Positions 53,033 to 62,181 are shown, counted from the stretch's first letter. The stretch is 64,000 nt of DNA from WJMT01 sp964599635 (GCA_964599635.1 CAZRGM010000032.1:62001-126000), one strand, 5' to 3'. Made by a program: numbers and translations. Notes: generated from the sequence alone by a model not told the origin.

Positions 53033-54463
53033 TTGATGAAAAAGAAAGGACACATCATGAAAAAAAGAAATTTTTTAGGACTGTATCTAATGGTAATGAT
53101 TGCTACAATCGGATTTACTGACAGAGTTTCAGCTCAGCAGGAGGGGGTCATTACATCCTCCCTGCTGGAAAAGATGCGCAAAACAGATATTGACCAGGGA
53201 AAAATTAATGCCATCAGCAATAACAGCATTAATGACCTTATTCTTAACCGCTCTAATGTTGGTAAGATTGATCATTATTTTAAAGTTAAGCTGGATATTA
53301 AAGGCATCACGGACCAGGAGTCATCTGGGCGCTGCTGGTTATTCACGAGTCTGAATGTAATCCGACAAAAGGCGAGGGAAAAATTCAATCTGGAAAGTTT
53401 TGAATTCTCGGAGAATTACTCATTTTTTTGGGATCAGCTGGAGAAATCCAATTTATTTCTGGAAAATATCATTAAAACCAGAGATAAAAAAGATCTGGAC
53501 CAGAAAGTAAGATGGCTGTTTCAACATCCGGTCAGTGACGGAGGAGTATGGAATATGGCTGTCGGTGTTATAAAAAAATACGGGCTGGTTCCCAAGAGCG
53601 TTATGCCGGAAACATATCACAGCTCTCATACCAGAGACTTAAGCAGCATACTGTGTAAAAAACTACGTGAGGATGGTATTCGTCTACGTCAGATGCACGA
53701 ACAGGGGAAATCAGTGAATTCTTTAAGAAAAGCAAAAGAAGAGATGTTGATTGATATTTATAAAATTCTGGTCTTTCATATGGGTGAACCGCCTGCCGAA
53801 TTTATCTGGCGCTACAAAGATAAAGACGGAAACATCAGTGAACCCAAAACCTATACTCCTCTGGAATTTTTTCGGGAAACAGTTGATGTAGGACTCAATG
53901 ACTATGTTATGCTGATGAATGATCCTACACGTGATTACTATAAACTATACGAAATTGAGTACTACCGGGATATGGTGGAAGGGATTAACTGGAAATATAT
54001 AAACCTGCCTAATGAAAAACTCAAAGAATTCGCTCAAAAATCTCTTTTAGAAGGAGAGGCTTTGTATCATGCTTGTGATGTTGGTAAGCAACTGAATCGG
54101 GAAGAAGGACTCCTGAGCCTGAAGAATTATGATTATGAAGCTCTATACGGAATTAAATTCGAGATGAATAAAAAAGAACGTATTTTAACAGCCGGAAGCG
54201 GTTCTAGCCATGGGATGGCTCTGGTGGGATTTGAAAAGGATAAGGAAGGAAACATCACTAAATGGCTTCTGGAAAACAGCTGGGGACCAAAGTCAGGTCA
54301 TCAAGGATACCTCACTATGACGGATGAGTGGTTTGATGAATACACATTTCGGCTGGTTGTTCATAAAAAGTACGTTTCTTCTGATGTGCTTAAAATCCTG
54401 GAAACAGAGCCTATCCTCCTGGAACCCTGGGATCCTATGTTTCTGCCCATGGAAGATAAGTAG
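53033..54463 (+). CDS. Secreted C1B-family peptidase (aminopeptidase C/bleomycin hydrolase-like)
   Basis: 476 residues from ATG 53033; ATG 53057 is also good (AAAGGA six bases upstream). The N-terminus is a signal peptide (LGLYLMVMIATIGFTDRVSA, cut near AQQ). The catalytic Cys is in ITDQESSGRCWLFTSLN (near 100), the His in GSGSSHGMALVGFEKD and the Asn in LLENSWGPKSGHQGYL. NYSFFWDQLEKSN and GGVWNMAVGVIKKYGLVPK are C1B signatures. Known homologues are cytoplasmic hexamers that trim peptides; this one appears exported. Confidence 0.9.
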   Translation: MMKKKGHIMKKRNFLGLYLMVMIATIGFTDRVSAQQEGVITSSLLEKMRKTDIDQGKINAISNNSINDLILNRSNVGKIDHYFKVKLDIKGITDQESSGRCWLFTSLNVIRQKAREKFNLESFEFSENYSFFWDQLEKSNLFLENIIKTRDKKDLDQKVRWLFQHPVSDGGVWNMAVGVIKKYGLVPKSVMPETYHSSHTRDLSSILCKKLREDGIRLRQMHEQGKSVNSLRKAKEEMLIDIYKILVFHMGEPPAEFIWRYKDKDGNISEPKTYTPLEFFRETVDVGLNDYVMLMNDPTRDYYKLYEIEYYRDMVEGINWKYINLPNEKLKEFAQKSLLEGEALYHACDVGKQLNREEGLLSLKNYDYEALYGIKFEMNKKERILTAGSGSSHGMALVGFEKDKEGNITKWLLENSWGPKSGHQGYLTMTDEWFDEYTFRLVVHKKYVSSDVLKILETEPILLEPWDPMFLPMEDK

Positions 54464-54579
54464 ACTGGGGTGAAGACTTCCTGAAATATAGAAATGCCTG
54501 ATTCATTTCAATGTCAAGATAATTAAAGACAGATTGAAAGATTTTGTGATAATCTAGATAGTTTTCTAAACTTTAAATT

Positions 54580-54780
54580 TTACTGATTCTTTTTTTTGTT
54601 CTTTTTATAGAGCCAGTAAAGAAAGACAGCAGGTGCTTCATAAAAGGCGATAATGATGGGCGAAAGGATGAGCCAATAGATGTTAAAATCAGGGATAAAA
54701 AGAATTAAAAATCCGACTATCCCCCCTACAGCAGTAATTATTGATCCCATTAAAAGCAAATTAACAGAGACTTTATTCAT
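54580..54780 (-). CDS. Small membrane protein, unknown
   Basis: 66 residues with two helices (MGSIITAVGGIVGFLILFIP and YWLILSPIIIAFYEAPAVFL) and a Lys-rich C-terminus. Not recognised. It lies 30 bp downstream of the HD-GYP gene's region, both on the minus strand. The stop is followed by a region with no clear terminator. Confidence 0.5.
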   Translation of the reverse strand: MNKVSVNLLLMGSIITAVGGIVGFLILFIPDFNIYWLILSPIIIAFYEAPAVFLYWLYKKNKKKNQ

Positions 54781-54810
54781 GGATGTTCAATTTTATTGAA
54801 TTAAAAATCA

Positions 54811-56202
54811 TTAAAGATGAAAATCTTTTTTGCTGCAGACTTTAATGGCTGCTTCTGATACTTTTTCGTCATAGAGAATCCCTTTGTTCTTCTTGATTTC
54901 TTCCAGGGCTTCTTCCAGGCTGTGAGCTGCTCTATAAGGACGATGAGAGGCCATGGCCTCTATCACATCAGACACAGCGAGTACTCTAGCTTCAATCAAT
55001 ATTTTATCCCCTGAAAGTCCGTTCGGGTAACCGCTTCCATCCATGCGTTCATGGTGCTGTTCTATAATTTTTGTCACAGGCCATGGAAAATGAATTGGCT
55101 TAAGGATATCGGCTCCAACTTTAGGATGGGTTTTAATCATATTATACTCTTCTTGAGATATTTTTCCTGGCTTACTCAGAATTTCAGCCGGGATATAGAT
55201 TTTACCTATATCATGGAGTGTGCCTGCCATACGTATTCCCTCTATTTTATCTTTTTCAAGTCCCATTTCTTTAGCAATCATAACCGCCAGTTTTGTGACG
55301 CGGCGCTGATGCCCGGCTGTATAGGGATCTCTTGTTTCAATGGTATGGGCCATAGCTTCAACCGCGCCTTCCATAGCTCTTCTTTGTTCTTCCCAGCTTT
55401 TTTGTAATTGTTTTTCTGCTTTTTTTCGTTGGGTGATATCTGAAAAAGCAATGGTTAATCCTGTTACTCCCCCTTTTTCATTAAGAATAGGATTTATATT
55501 TTGAAGAACAGGGATTTTTAGTCCGGATTTGGAGTGCAGGATAGCTTCATGAAGAATTCTGGTCTTTTTTCCTTTTAATAATTTATCTATGGGCATGGTT
55601 AGACGATTTTCAGTTTTTTCACTATAGATAGGATAGACTGTATCCAAGTCTTTGTTTAAAGCCTCGTTGAGTTTCCATCCAGTCATGTTTGCGCCTTGTT
55701 TGTTTATATAAGAAACCTCTCCATTTTTGTCAGTAGCAATAACACCATCTCCTATGTTTTCAAGGATAGTGAACAGCCATTTTTCCCTGTCTTTGAGTTT
55801 TCTTCCCATTTCAAATTTATAAAGTGCGATTTCAATAGTCGTTTTCAGGTCCCGTTCTTCAAAGGGTTTTAAAAGATAGCCAAAAGGCTCTGTTTTTTTG
55901 GCTTTTTGAATGGTTGTTTCGTCTGAATACGAAGTGAGATAAACAATGGGTATGTTGAGTTCCGTAAAAATATAATCAGCGGCCTCCAGCCCGCTTAATT
56001 TGTCTTCGAGCATGATGTCCATAAGAACGATGTGAGGGGATTCTCTTTTAGCTTTTTTTATGGCTTCTTCTGAATTGGAGGTCACACTAATGGCTTCATA
56101 TCCTAGAGTCTGCAGCATATTAAGCACATCCCGGGCAACGATGACTTCATCTTCCACCACAAGAACTTTAGTTTTTTCTAATTTTGATTTTTGTTGGTTC
56201 AT
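54811..56202 (-). CDS. Response regulator with PAS and HD-GYP domains
   Basis: 463 residues. Receiver 1-125 (VLVVEDEVIVARDVLNML; phospho-Asp in IVLMDIMLED; KP in YLLKPFEERDL). PAS domain ~145-265 (ENIGDGVIATDKNGEVSYIN). Coiled linker, then HD-GYP ~290-455: AGTLHDIGKIYIPAEILSKP, QHHERMDGSGYPNGLSGD and SHRPYRAAHSLEEALEEI. HD-GYP domains hydrolyse cyclic di-GMP, so this should lower that second messenger on phosphorylation. No kinase adjacent. Confidence 0.92.
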   Translation of the reverse strand: MNQQKSKLEKTKVLVVEDEVIVARDVLNMLQTLGYEAISVTSNSEEAIKKAKRESPHIVLMDIMLEDKLSGLEAADYIFTELNIPIVYLTSYSDETTIQKAKKTEPFGYLLKPFEERDLKTTIEIALYKFEMGRKLKDREKWLFTILENIGDGVIATDKNGEVSYINKQGANMTGWKLNEALNKDLDTVYPIYSEKTENRLTMPIDKLLKGKKTRILHEAILHSKSGLKIPVLQNINPILNEKGGVTGLTIAFSDITQRKKAEKQLQKSWEEQRRAMEGAVEAMAHTIETRDPYTAGHQRRVTKLAVMIAKEMGLEKDKIEGIRMAGTLHDIGKIYIPAEILSKPGKISQEEYNMIKTHPKVGADILKPIHFPWPVTKIIEQHHERMDGSGYPNGLSGDKILIEARVLAVSDVIEAMASHRPYRAAHSLEEALEEIKKNKGILYDEKVSEAAIKVCSKKDFHL

Positions 56203-56287
56203 TCGATTTATTTCTCTTTGAATAAAATCAATACATATTTAGACAAATAAGTCAATTTATTTTATAAAATTTATAGCTATAGTAACT

Positions 56288-56346
56288 AACCTGAACAATT
56301 CATAAAAAATGGCGATTTTTTCATGATTTATTTTCATATTGTTTCC
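56288..56346. repeat. Palindromic repeat, partial copy D
   Basis: AACCTGAACAATTCATAAAA is a near-perfect left end; AAATGGCGATTTTTTCATGA continues like copies A and B before the match fades. Between the HD-GYP gene start and rubredoxin. Confidence 0.7.
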
Positions 56347-56446
56347 GAAAATAAGATGAGAGTGTTGACAAAGACTTTGGAATAATCTAATTTTAATTTA
56401 TAATAAATATAGATTTATAATAATTATAAATAACAAGGAGACATAA

Positions 56447-56605
56447 ATGGAAATGTATCAATGTTCAGTTTGTGGTTATATTTATGATCCAAACTCAGGA
56501 GATCCGGATAATGGAATAGAAGCCGGGACTGAATTTGAAAATCTTCCTGATGACTGGATCTGTCCTGTGTGCGGTGCCGATAAAGATTCTTTTGAGAAGT
56601 CATAG
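56447..56605 (+). CDS. Rubredoxin
   Basis: A 52-residue gene. Two CxxCG knuckles (YQCSVCGYIYDP and WICPVCGADKDSFEK) bind one iron, and GIEAGTEFENLPDDWICP is a standard rubredoxin core. AAGGAG sits seven bases upstream. It is an electron donor to flavodiiron proteins or superoxide reductase; the flavodiiron gene is at 14826-16004. The PerR-like gene begins 32 bp downstream, suggesting cotranscription. Confidence 0.97.
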   Translation: MEMYQCSVCGYIYDPNSGDPDNGIEAGTEFENLPDDWICPVCGADKDSFEKS

Positions 56606-56637
56606 AAATTGGATTAAAATAAAAATTAAATATAATT

Positions 56638-57099
56638 ATGAAAAACATAAAAGACTGTCTGAAAAATCTTAAGACCAATGGATTTAAACTGACACCCCAG
56701 AGACTTGCGGTCATAGAATTTTTAGACGGAAATTCCACTCATCCATCAGCGGCTGAACTTTTCAAAAAATTAAAGAAAAGATACCCCATGTTATCTTTTG
56801 CGACGGTTTACAACACACTAAGAATGTTGGTCGAAGCCAATGAGATTAAGCAGTTGACTATAGGATCGGATAAAGTCAATTTTGATCCGAACACAGATCG
56901 TCATGATCACTTCCTTTGTCAAAAATGTGGGAAAATTATTGACATAGTTCCTGATAAAAAGATGGAAATCAAAGAAGTTGAAGGCCATCAAATAATTGAT
57001 CGTCAGATTTATTATTATGGAATTTGCTCGGATTGCCTTAAGTTAGGTGAGAGCCAGGAAAAATCGGAGAATCATTCAAAAAATAAAAGACAGCATTAA
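56638..57099 (+). CDS. Fur-family regulator (PerR-like)
   Basis: 153 residues. The DNA-binding half has FKLTPQRLAVIEFLDGNSTHPSA split across HPSAAELFKKLKKRYPMLSF and ATVYNTLRMLVEA. The metal-binding half has DRHDHFLCQKCGKIIDI and YGICSDCLK (two CxxC, structural zinc). HHDHF-like histidines would bind Fe/Mn. The rubredoxin partner suggests PerR (peroxide sensing) over Fur, by context. A charged extension follows the last zinc motif. Confidence 0.9.
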   Translation: MKNIKDCLKNLKTNGFKLTPQRLAVIEFLDGNSTHPSAAELFKKLKKRYPMLSFATVYNTLRMLVEANEIKQLTIGSDKVNFDPNTDRHDHFLCQKCGKIIDIVPDKKMEIKEVEGHQIIDRQIYYYGICSDCLKLGESQEKSENHSKNKRQH

Positions 57100-57143
57100 A
57101 GAAGTCCTGAAATTGAAATAGACAGGATTGAGGTTTTCTTCTA

Positions 57144-57650
57144 TCAATTCTGAGAGGCCAGTGTCATGACCCACCTGGCAAAGGAGGCGGCTTCTTTAAG
57201 GTCATTTTTATCAGGGTGTGTGCTGGCTGAAGCAGCCATATCAACCCAGGCTCTGTGTTCAGGTGATTTTTCCAGAACCTCTAAGGCTTCAAAAGAGACT
57301 TTTCCTCTACACGAAAAACTTCCTAGAAGTTTTGCTTTAGAGGCAAGAACTGTCGCATGTTCTATGGCTTCTCTGGAGAGGCGGCTTCCTGTTAGAGAAC
57401 CGTGGGTTGAGAAGAAAGCTATTTTTTTATTCGGGGGGATTTTTTTTATAAACGGTTCCATGGCGTATGGAACGCTGTGAGAATGAACTGGAAATCCGAT
57501 GAAAATAAGATCATAATCTTTGATCTCTTCAGCTTCCACTTCTCTAAAGGATTTTAACTGTTTTTCTCCCACTACAGTTTCATAAATTGCCTCGGCAACT
57601 TTTTTTGTATTTCCAGTGTGAGAGAAGTACGTAATAAGCGTTTTTTCCAT
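57144..57650 (-). CDS. Flavodoxin-like protein
   Basis: 168 residues. LITYFSHTGNTKKVAEAIYE is the FMN phosphate loop (T/S-x-T-G-N-T). LIFIGFPVHSHSVPYAMEPF and FFSTHGSLTGSRLSREAIEH form the rest of the FMN site. It may carry electrons or repair, in line with the adjacent rubredoxin/PerR genes, with which it is convergent. Confidence 0.85.
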   Translation of the reverse strand: MEKTLITYFSHTGNTKKVAEAIYETVVGEKQLKSFREVEAEEIKDYDLIFIGFPVHSHSVPYAMEPFIKKIPPNKKIAFFSTHGSLTGSRLSREAIEHATVLASKAKLLGSFSCRGKVSFEALEVLEKSPEHRAWVDMAASASTHPDKNDLKEAASFARWVMTLASQN

Positions 57651-57846
57651 TTAAAAGCTCCCAGATATTTCTTGGCTTGATCGGTTCTAAATCTCGTAAA
57701 AAAATATCCAATTGATGATAATTTTTATCATACACCAATAATCCAGTCAAATACTTATCTTGAAAGATGGCCTATATTTATGACAAATTGACACAAGTAA
57801 AACATCGAAGAGATTCTATCAATTTGACGGACACATGGAAAAGAGT

Positions 57847-58953
57847 TTAGATAGAGAAGTTTATTTTTATATTTGTCCCCTTTCGACTATCTATTTTGAT
57901 TTTTCCATTTATTTGTTTAACAAGGTCTCTTACCAATTGCATTCCTAATGATTTCGTTGTTTTTTCGTTGAAATTTCTAGGCAGTCCTATACCGTTGTCT
58001 TTGACGATGAATTCGACATTCCCATTTCTCTTTTTGAGATTTATGTTAATTCTATTTTGCTCTTTGTGTGTATTCCTGAATAAACTTTGATCGGGGAAAG
58101 CATGTTGCAGAGAATTAGATAACAATTCGTTTGTGATAAGTGCTAGAGGGATCCCCTTATTGACATCTAAATCGATATGATCCAAATTAAGCTGAAGATT
58201 GATATAACGTTCTGATATTTCATATAAAGACATTAGATGTATCACGAGTGTTTGAATATAATGAGAGAAATCGATTTTTTCTAGAGAATCGCATCTGTAA
58301 AGCCTTTCATGAACCAGTGAGATGGCTTTTATTCGACTTCGGCACTGATTAAATATTTGTTTTATGGAGGGATCCTTGATGAAGTTCGATTGGATATTTA
58401 ACAAGCTTGATATGATCTGCATATTGTTCTTGACTCTGTGATGGATTTCTTTAAGAAGGATCTCTTTCTCTTTGAGGGCTTTTTCTGTTTGTTCTTCTTT
58501 TTCTTTGATGAGAGTGAGGTCGCGGCTGATTCCCACCAACCCTTTTATACGGCCTTTATTATCAAAGAGTGGAGATTTTAAGGTATTAAAATAAATGGCT
58601 TTAGCCTTATCCATAACCATTTTTTCATCGGTCCGGACTAAATCTTTCTTTTTAAAGACTTCCTCATCGCTTTTTTTACATTGTGCGGCTAAATCAGGGT
58701 TAAGGAACTCTTTATCCTTTTTTCCGATAATTTCTTGTTTCTTGAGTCCTAAGTAATCCGCGTAGGCTTTATTAACAATTACGTTTTTAAAATTTTTATC
58801 TTTTAGATAAACCATGTCGGGGATGGAATCAAAAAGTGTGCTTAATTGCTGCGTACGTTTCCGGAGTTCTTTTTTAAGTTCTGAATTTTTATTTTGTAAT
58901 CTGATGATCTTTTCGTGAAGATTATTTTTTGTAGACTGAGTTTTTTTTACCAT
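57847..58953 (-). CDS. PAS sensor histidine kinase (HisKA_2 type)
   Basis: 368 residues, cytoplasmic. N-terminal coiled segment (8-40), PAS/PAC (about 42-165: STLFDSIPDMVYLKDKNFKN ... GLVGISRDLTLIKEKEE). HisKA_2 phosphoacceptor region LLKEIHHRVKNNMQIISSLL (His near 180). ATPase: ALITNELLSNSLQHAFPDQ (N box), VKDNGIGLP (G1). No transmembrane segment. Regulator partner unknown; it could act on a receiver in this window. Confidence 0.9.
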   Translation of the reverse strand: MVKKTQSTKNNLHEKIIRLQNKNSELKKELRKRTQQLSTLFDSIPDMVYLKDKNFKNVIVNKAYADYLGLKKQEIIGKKDKEFLNPDLAAQCKKSDEEVFKKKDLVRTDEKMVMDKAKAIYFNTLKSPLFDNKGRIKGLVGISRDLTLIKEKEEQTEKALKEKEILLKEIHHRVKNNMQIISSLLNIQSNFIKDPSIKQIFNQCRSRIKAISLVHERLYRCDSLEKIDFSHYIQTLVIHLMSLYEISERYINLQLNLDHIDLDVNKGIPLALITNELLSNSLQHAFPDQSLFRNTHKEQNRININLKKRNGNVEFIVKDNGIGLPRNFNEKTTKSLGMQLVRDLVKQINGKIKIDSRKGTNIKINFSI

Positions 58954-59058
58954 AACCTCTCAATGATTCTCTATTCCCGCTTCCATAGACATGAATTAAA
59001 ATTATAATATAAATATAACTTGAGTCAATAAATATTTTATAGATATCATTAGAGATAA

Positions 59059-59133
59059 TGGTGGGCGGTACTGGATTCGAACCAGTGACACCCGGCTTGT
59101 AAGGCCGATACTCTTCCGCTGAGCTAACCGCCC
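59059..59133 (-). tRNA. tRNA-Val (TAC)
   Basis: Minus strand: acceptor GGGCGGT with ACCGCCC, D arm AGCTCAGCGGAAGAGT, anticodon stem TCGGC with GCCGG (one G-T pair), loop CTTACAA (anticodon TAC), T arm CACTGGTTCGAATCCAGTA. The 3' CCA is encoded. Confidence 0.97.
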
Positions 59134-59230
59134 TGAATTTTGAGGGAAAACAAACCTTAAGTTAGAAAATAACAAAGATTTTGTCAAGAAAAAGGATTTT
59201 GTCCTGCTCTTGAGTGAGGCTCCGGAGCTA

Positions 59231-59259
59231 TTGACATAAGAGGAGTCATATGTTAATTT
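59231..59259 (+). promoter_or_regulatory. Promoter of the rplU operon
   Basis: TTGACA at 59231-59236 (perfect -35), 17-base spacer, TAATTT at 59254-59259. The transcript would carry a leader of about 45-50 bases before the rplU ATG (59314), with a ribosome site AAGGTAAGG just upstream. Confidence 0.6.
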
Positions 59260-59313
59260 TAATAAACTTTTTGTTAAGAGAAATAAATTTAATATAAAGG
59301 TAAGGTAGAGAAG

Positions 59314-59796
59314 ATGTTTGCTGTCATTAAGACTGGTGGAAAACAGTACAAAACTCGAGAAGGTGATGTGCTTCAAATTGAAAAACTCGATAAGAAAAAA
59401 GGTCAGAAACTTACATTTAATGAAGTTCTTCTCATCGAGGATGAAGGCAAAGCTATCATAGGAACTCCTTTGGTTAAAAATGCATCTGTAAAGGCTGTAG
59501 TCCTGGATAACTTTAAGGATAAAAAGGTCATTGTTTTTAAGAAAAAAAGAAGAAAGCGTTATAAGAAAAAAGCTGGGCACAGGCAGCAGATGACAGAAAT
59601 AAAGATCGAAGAAATACTCTATGAAGGAAAGACTTCTCCTAAAAAGGAAACCGAAAAACCGAAGCAGAAAAAAGAGGTTAAGCCAGAATCCCAAAAAACA
59701 AAAAAGACAACAGCGCCGAAAAAGCAGCGGTCATCTCAGAAGCCTAAAACTCGTTCTACTGTTAAGAAGAAGTCAGCATCAGCAAAAAAGGAGTAA
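59314..59796 (+). CDS. rplU: 50S ribosomal protein L21 with basic C-terminal extension
   Basis: 160 residues, longer than the usual ~103. Residues 1-104 are ordinary L21: MFAVIKTGGKQYKTREGDVL, IGTPLVKNASVKAVVL, KKRRKRYKKKAGHRQ and MTEIKIEEI. Residues 105-160 are a low-complexity Lys/Ser/Thr/Pro tail (PKKETEKPKQKKEVKPESQK and on). The tail probably binds RNA or is disordered. First gene of rplU-rpmA-obgE. Confidence 0.95.
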   Translation: MFAVIKTGGKQYKTREGDVLQIEKLDKKKGQKLTFNEVLLIEDEGKAIIGTPLVKNASVKAVVLDNFKDKKVIVFKKKRRKRYKKKAGHRQQMTEIKIEEILYEGKTSPKKETEKPKQKKEVKPESQKTKKTTAPKKQRSSQKPKTRSTVKKKSASAKKE

Positions 59797-59799
59797 ACC

Positions 59800-60051
59800 A
59801 TGGCTCATAAAAAATCAGGGGGTTCAGCTAAAAATGGACGCGACAGCATCTCCAAGCGACTTGGGGTGAAAAGAGCAGCAGGCCAGTATGTCAAGGCAGG
59901 TACCATAATCGTTCGCCAGCGTGGGACTCCATTTAAACCAGGAATTAATGTAGGAAGAGGGAAGGATGACACTCTTTTTGCTAAAATATCTGGAAATGTT
60001 CATTTTCAAACAAAAGACAGCAGAAAAGTCGTTTCAGTCCATCCATCCTAG
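59800..60051 (+). CDS. rpmA: 50S ribosomal protein L27
   Basis: 83 residues: MAHKKSGGSAKNGRDSISKR start, LGVKRAAGQYVKAGTIIVRQ, RGTPFKPGINVGRGKDDTLF. The N-terminus lies at the peptidyl transferase centre and, as MAHKKSGGS, needs no processing. AAGGAG overlaps the rplU end. Confidence 0.97.
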   Translation: MAHKKSGGSAKNGRDSISKRLGVKRAAGQYVKAGTIIVRQRGTPFKPGINVGRGKDDTLFAKISGNVHFQTKDSRKVVSVHPS

Positions 60052-60071
60052 GAGTTTGTGTCCTCTATATT

Positions 60072-61097
60072 ATGTTTGTAGATCAGGCTGAAATAACTCT
60101 CTTAGCCGGGAGAGGGGGGAACGGTTGTTTAAGCTTTCGGAGGGAAAGTCGAGTCCCTAAAGGAGGCCCTGATGGGGGCAGAGGAGGAGACGGGGGAAGT
60201 ATTTATTTTCTGTCTGATCACCGTGTGAAATCATTGAGTTATTTTCGTTTCCATCCAATTATGAAAGCGGAAAGAGGGCGCCATGGTCAGGGTTCAAACT
60301 GTAATGGGAAGAGAGGAGATGATTTAGTTCTGAGAGTTCCTGTGGGAACAATCATTAAGAAAGAAAAAGAAACTTTATTCGATTTTATGAAATCAGGGCA
60401 GAAATATCTTGCTGCCAAAGGCGGGAAAGGGGGAAGAGGAAACGCCTCCTTTGTCTCATCAACAAATCAAGCGCCCAGAAAACATGAAAAGGGAAGAGAG
60501 GGAGAAGAAGTCAAACTCACTCTGGAACTGAAGCTTATTGCAGATGTAGGGTTGGTGGGATTTCCTAATGTAGGGAAATCAACATTGATATCTAAAATTT
60601 CCGCTGCAAAGCCGGCCATAGCCGATTATCCATTTACAACGGTTGTTCCTCATTTAGGAGTGGTTGATGTCGATGAATTTAATAGTTTTGTGGTAGCGGA
60701 TATTCCGGGTTTGATTGAGGGAGCTCATAGAGGACATGGTTTGGGAATAAAATTTCTGAAGCATATAGAGAGAACAAGACTCATTGTTCATATAATCGAT
60801 GTTTCGCCTTACACTCAAAGGCATCCTCTTGACGATTTTTTCACGGTGAGGAAGGAGCTGAGAAAGTTTAATCAAAGCTTATTAAGGCGGCCTCAGATTA
60901 TTGTAGCGAATAAGATTGATCTTTTAGATGAAAACAAGCAAAGGCTAAATGAAGTAAAAGATTTTGCCAGGAGGGAGAGGATTCCTTTTTTTGCTGTTTC
61001 AGCCTTAAAAAAGGAAGGGATTGAAGAGCTTGTCTCTGCAGTTGCTTTGCACCTTCAAGCTTGCCAGGATCATGATAAGGAGTCTAATGCACGGTAA
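60072..61097 (+). CDS. obgE: GTPase ObgE/CgtA
   Basis: 341 residues. The Obg domain (1-158) is glycine-rich (LLAGRGGNGCLSFRRES, GGPDGGRGGDGGSIYFL, GKGGRGNASFVSSTNQAPR). GTPase: GFPNVGKSTLISKISAAKP (P loop near 165), YPFTTVVPHLGVV, DIPGLIEGAHRGHGLGIKFL, ANKIDLL and SALKKEGI. Involved in ribosome assembly and stringent response. No TGS domain. Overlaps nadD by 11 bp. Confidence 0.96.
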   Translation: MFVDQAEITLLAGRGGNGCLSFRRESRVPKGGPDGGRGGDGGSIYFLSDHRVKSLSYFRFHPIMKAERGRHGQGSNCNGKRGDDLVLRVPVGTIIKKEKETLFDFMKSGQKYLAAKGGKGGRGNASFVSSTNQAPRKHEKGREGEEVKLTLELKLIADVGLVGFPNVGKSTLISKISAAKPAIADYPFTTVVPHLGVVDVDEFNSFVVADIPGLIEGAHRGHGLGIKFLKHIERTRLIVHIIDVSPYTQRHPLDDFFTVRKELRKFNQSLLRRPQIIVANKIDLLDENKQRLNEVKDFARRERIPFFAVSALKKEGIEELVSAVALHLQACQDHDKESNAR

Positions 61098-61737
61098 GAA
61101 AATAGGAATATTAGGGGGGACTTTTAACCCGATCCATAAAGGACATTTAAAGGTTGCTCAGACTGTTATAAAAAAATTTCATCTTGATCAAATCTTATTT
61201 ATTCCATCTTATATTCCTCCTCATAAAGAAAAAAAGAACATCCTATCACCCGTCCACAGGTTTCGAATGGTCAAATTAGCGACAGCAGGGTATCCGAATT
61301 TTATCCCTTCCCGCATCGAGATCGATGCCCAAGAAAAATCCTACTCCATCATCACTGTCAGAAAAATAAAAGAGTTGAATCCAGGGAGCCTCATATTTTT
61401 TATTTTGGGGATAGATGCTTTTTTAGAGATTGATACATGGAAGGATTATTTTGAATTGATTGAGGAATGTTCTTTCATTGTGATAAGCCGGCCTGGATTT
61501 AACCTCAAGGATGCTGAAGGGGTCATGGGAGGGAAATATAAAGAAAGAATGGTTGAAATCCGATCAGCCATTAAAGAGGAACATATGGATTATTATGATT
61601 TTTTTCTTTTTCCTATGAATTCTTTAGATATAGCTTCCTCTGATCTTAGGGAGAAAATAAAAAAAGGGAAATCAATTCATGGACTTGTTCCAGAAAATGT
61701 CGAAAAATATATAAAGGAGAAAAGACTTTATTCATAA
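61087..61737 (+). CDS. nadD: Nicotinate-nucleotide adenylyltransferase
   Basis: 216 residues from ATG 61087; the upstream frame to 61021 is inside obgE. IGILGGTFNPIHKGHLKVAQ (nucleotidyltransferase HxGH), PPHKEK, FFILGIDAFLEIDTWKDY, FIVISRPGF and SSDLREKIKKGKSIHGLVP (SSxxR). Makes deamido-NAD. Stop overlaps the rsfS start by one base. Confidence 0.95.
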   Translation: MHGKKIGILGGTFNPIHKGHLKVAQTVIKKFHLDQILFIPSYIPPHKEKKNILSPVHRFRMVKLATAGYPNFIPSRIEIDAQEKSYSIITVRKIKELNPGSLIFFILGIDAFLEIDTWKDYFELIEECSFIVISRPGFNLKDAEGVMGGKYKERMVEIRSAIKEEHMDYYDFFLFPMNSLDIASSDLREKIKKGKSIHGLVPENVEKYIKEKRLYS

Positions 61738-62111
61738 TGAATGTAAAAGAAGACAGAAAAAAAATGACAAAGCGAAGCCTGCCGAATGAAATCAAACTTT
61801 CTGTAAAGGCGGGGAAGGCGAAAAAAGGGGAGAATATCGTGGTCATTGGATTGAAAGAAATTTCATCTTTTACGGATTATTTTATTATCATGAATGGAAA
61901 TTCAAGCAGGCATAATATAGCTATTTATGAAAATATTGAAAAAGAGTTAAAGAAAGAACACATTTTTCCCTTTCATATAGAGGGGAAGGAACATGCGGAG
62001 TGGATCCTGATGGATTATGGAAGCTTTATCCTTCATATATTTTCCAAAAAGGCGAGAGAATATTATTCTTTAGAAAAGCTTTGGGGGGATGGGCCAAAAC
62101 TTTTTTATTAA
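61737..62111 (+). CDS. rsfS: Ribosome silencing factor RsfS (YbeB/iojap)
   Basis: 124 residues. Family motifs: GENIVVIGLKEISSFTDYFI, NGNSSRHNIAIYENIEKEL, EGKEHAEWILMDYGSFILHI and YYSLEKLWGDGP. Binds L14 and blocks subunit joining in starvation. Operon with nadD, as in many bacteria. Confidence 0.94.
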   Translation: MNVKEDRKKMTKRSLPNEIKLSVKAGKAKKGENIVVIGLKEISSFTDYFIIMNGNSSRHNIAIYENIEKELKKEHIFPFHIEGKEHAEWILMDYGSFILHIFSKKAREYYSLEKLWGDGPKLFY

Positions 62112-62181
62112 AAATGTTGACATTTACCAAACAAGACATTATTTTTTAATAAAATTTTTTAGGGAACGTTAATTTTTCACT

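Noticed and set aside
56424..56738. 104-codon frame antisense to rubredoxin and the PerR-like gene
   Set aside because: Rubredoxin on the plus strand has complete iron motifs and a ribosome site; the antisense frame has neither.
59002..59694. 230-codon open frame antisense to rplU and the tRNA-Val region
   Set aside because: It is opposite the Lys-rich L21 gene, where AAA/AAG codons give Phe/Leu-rich antisense frames, and it runs across a tRNA. No domain and no ribosome site.
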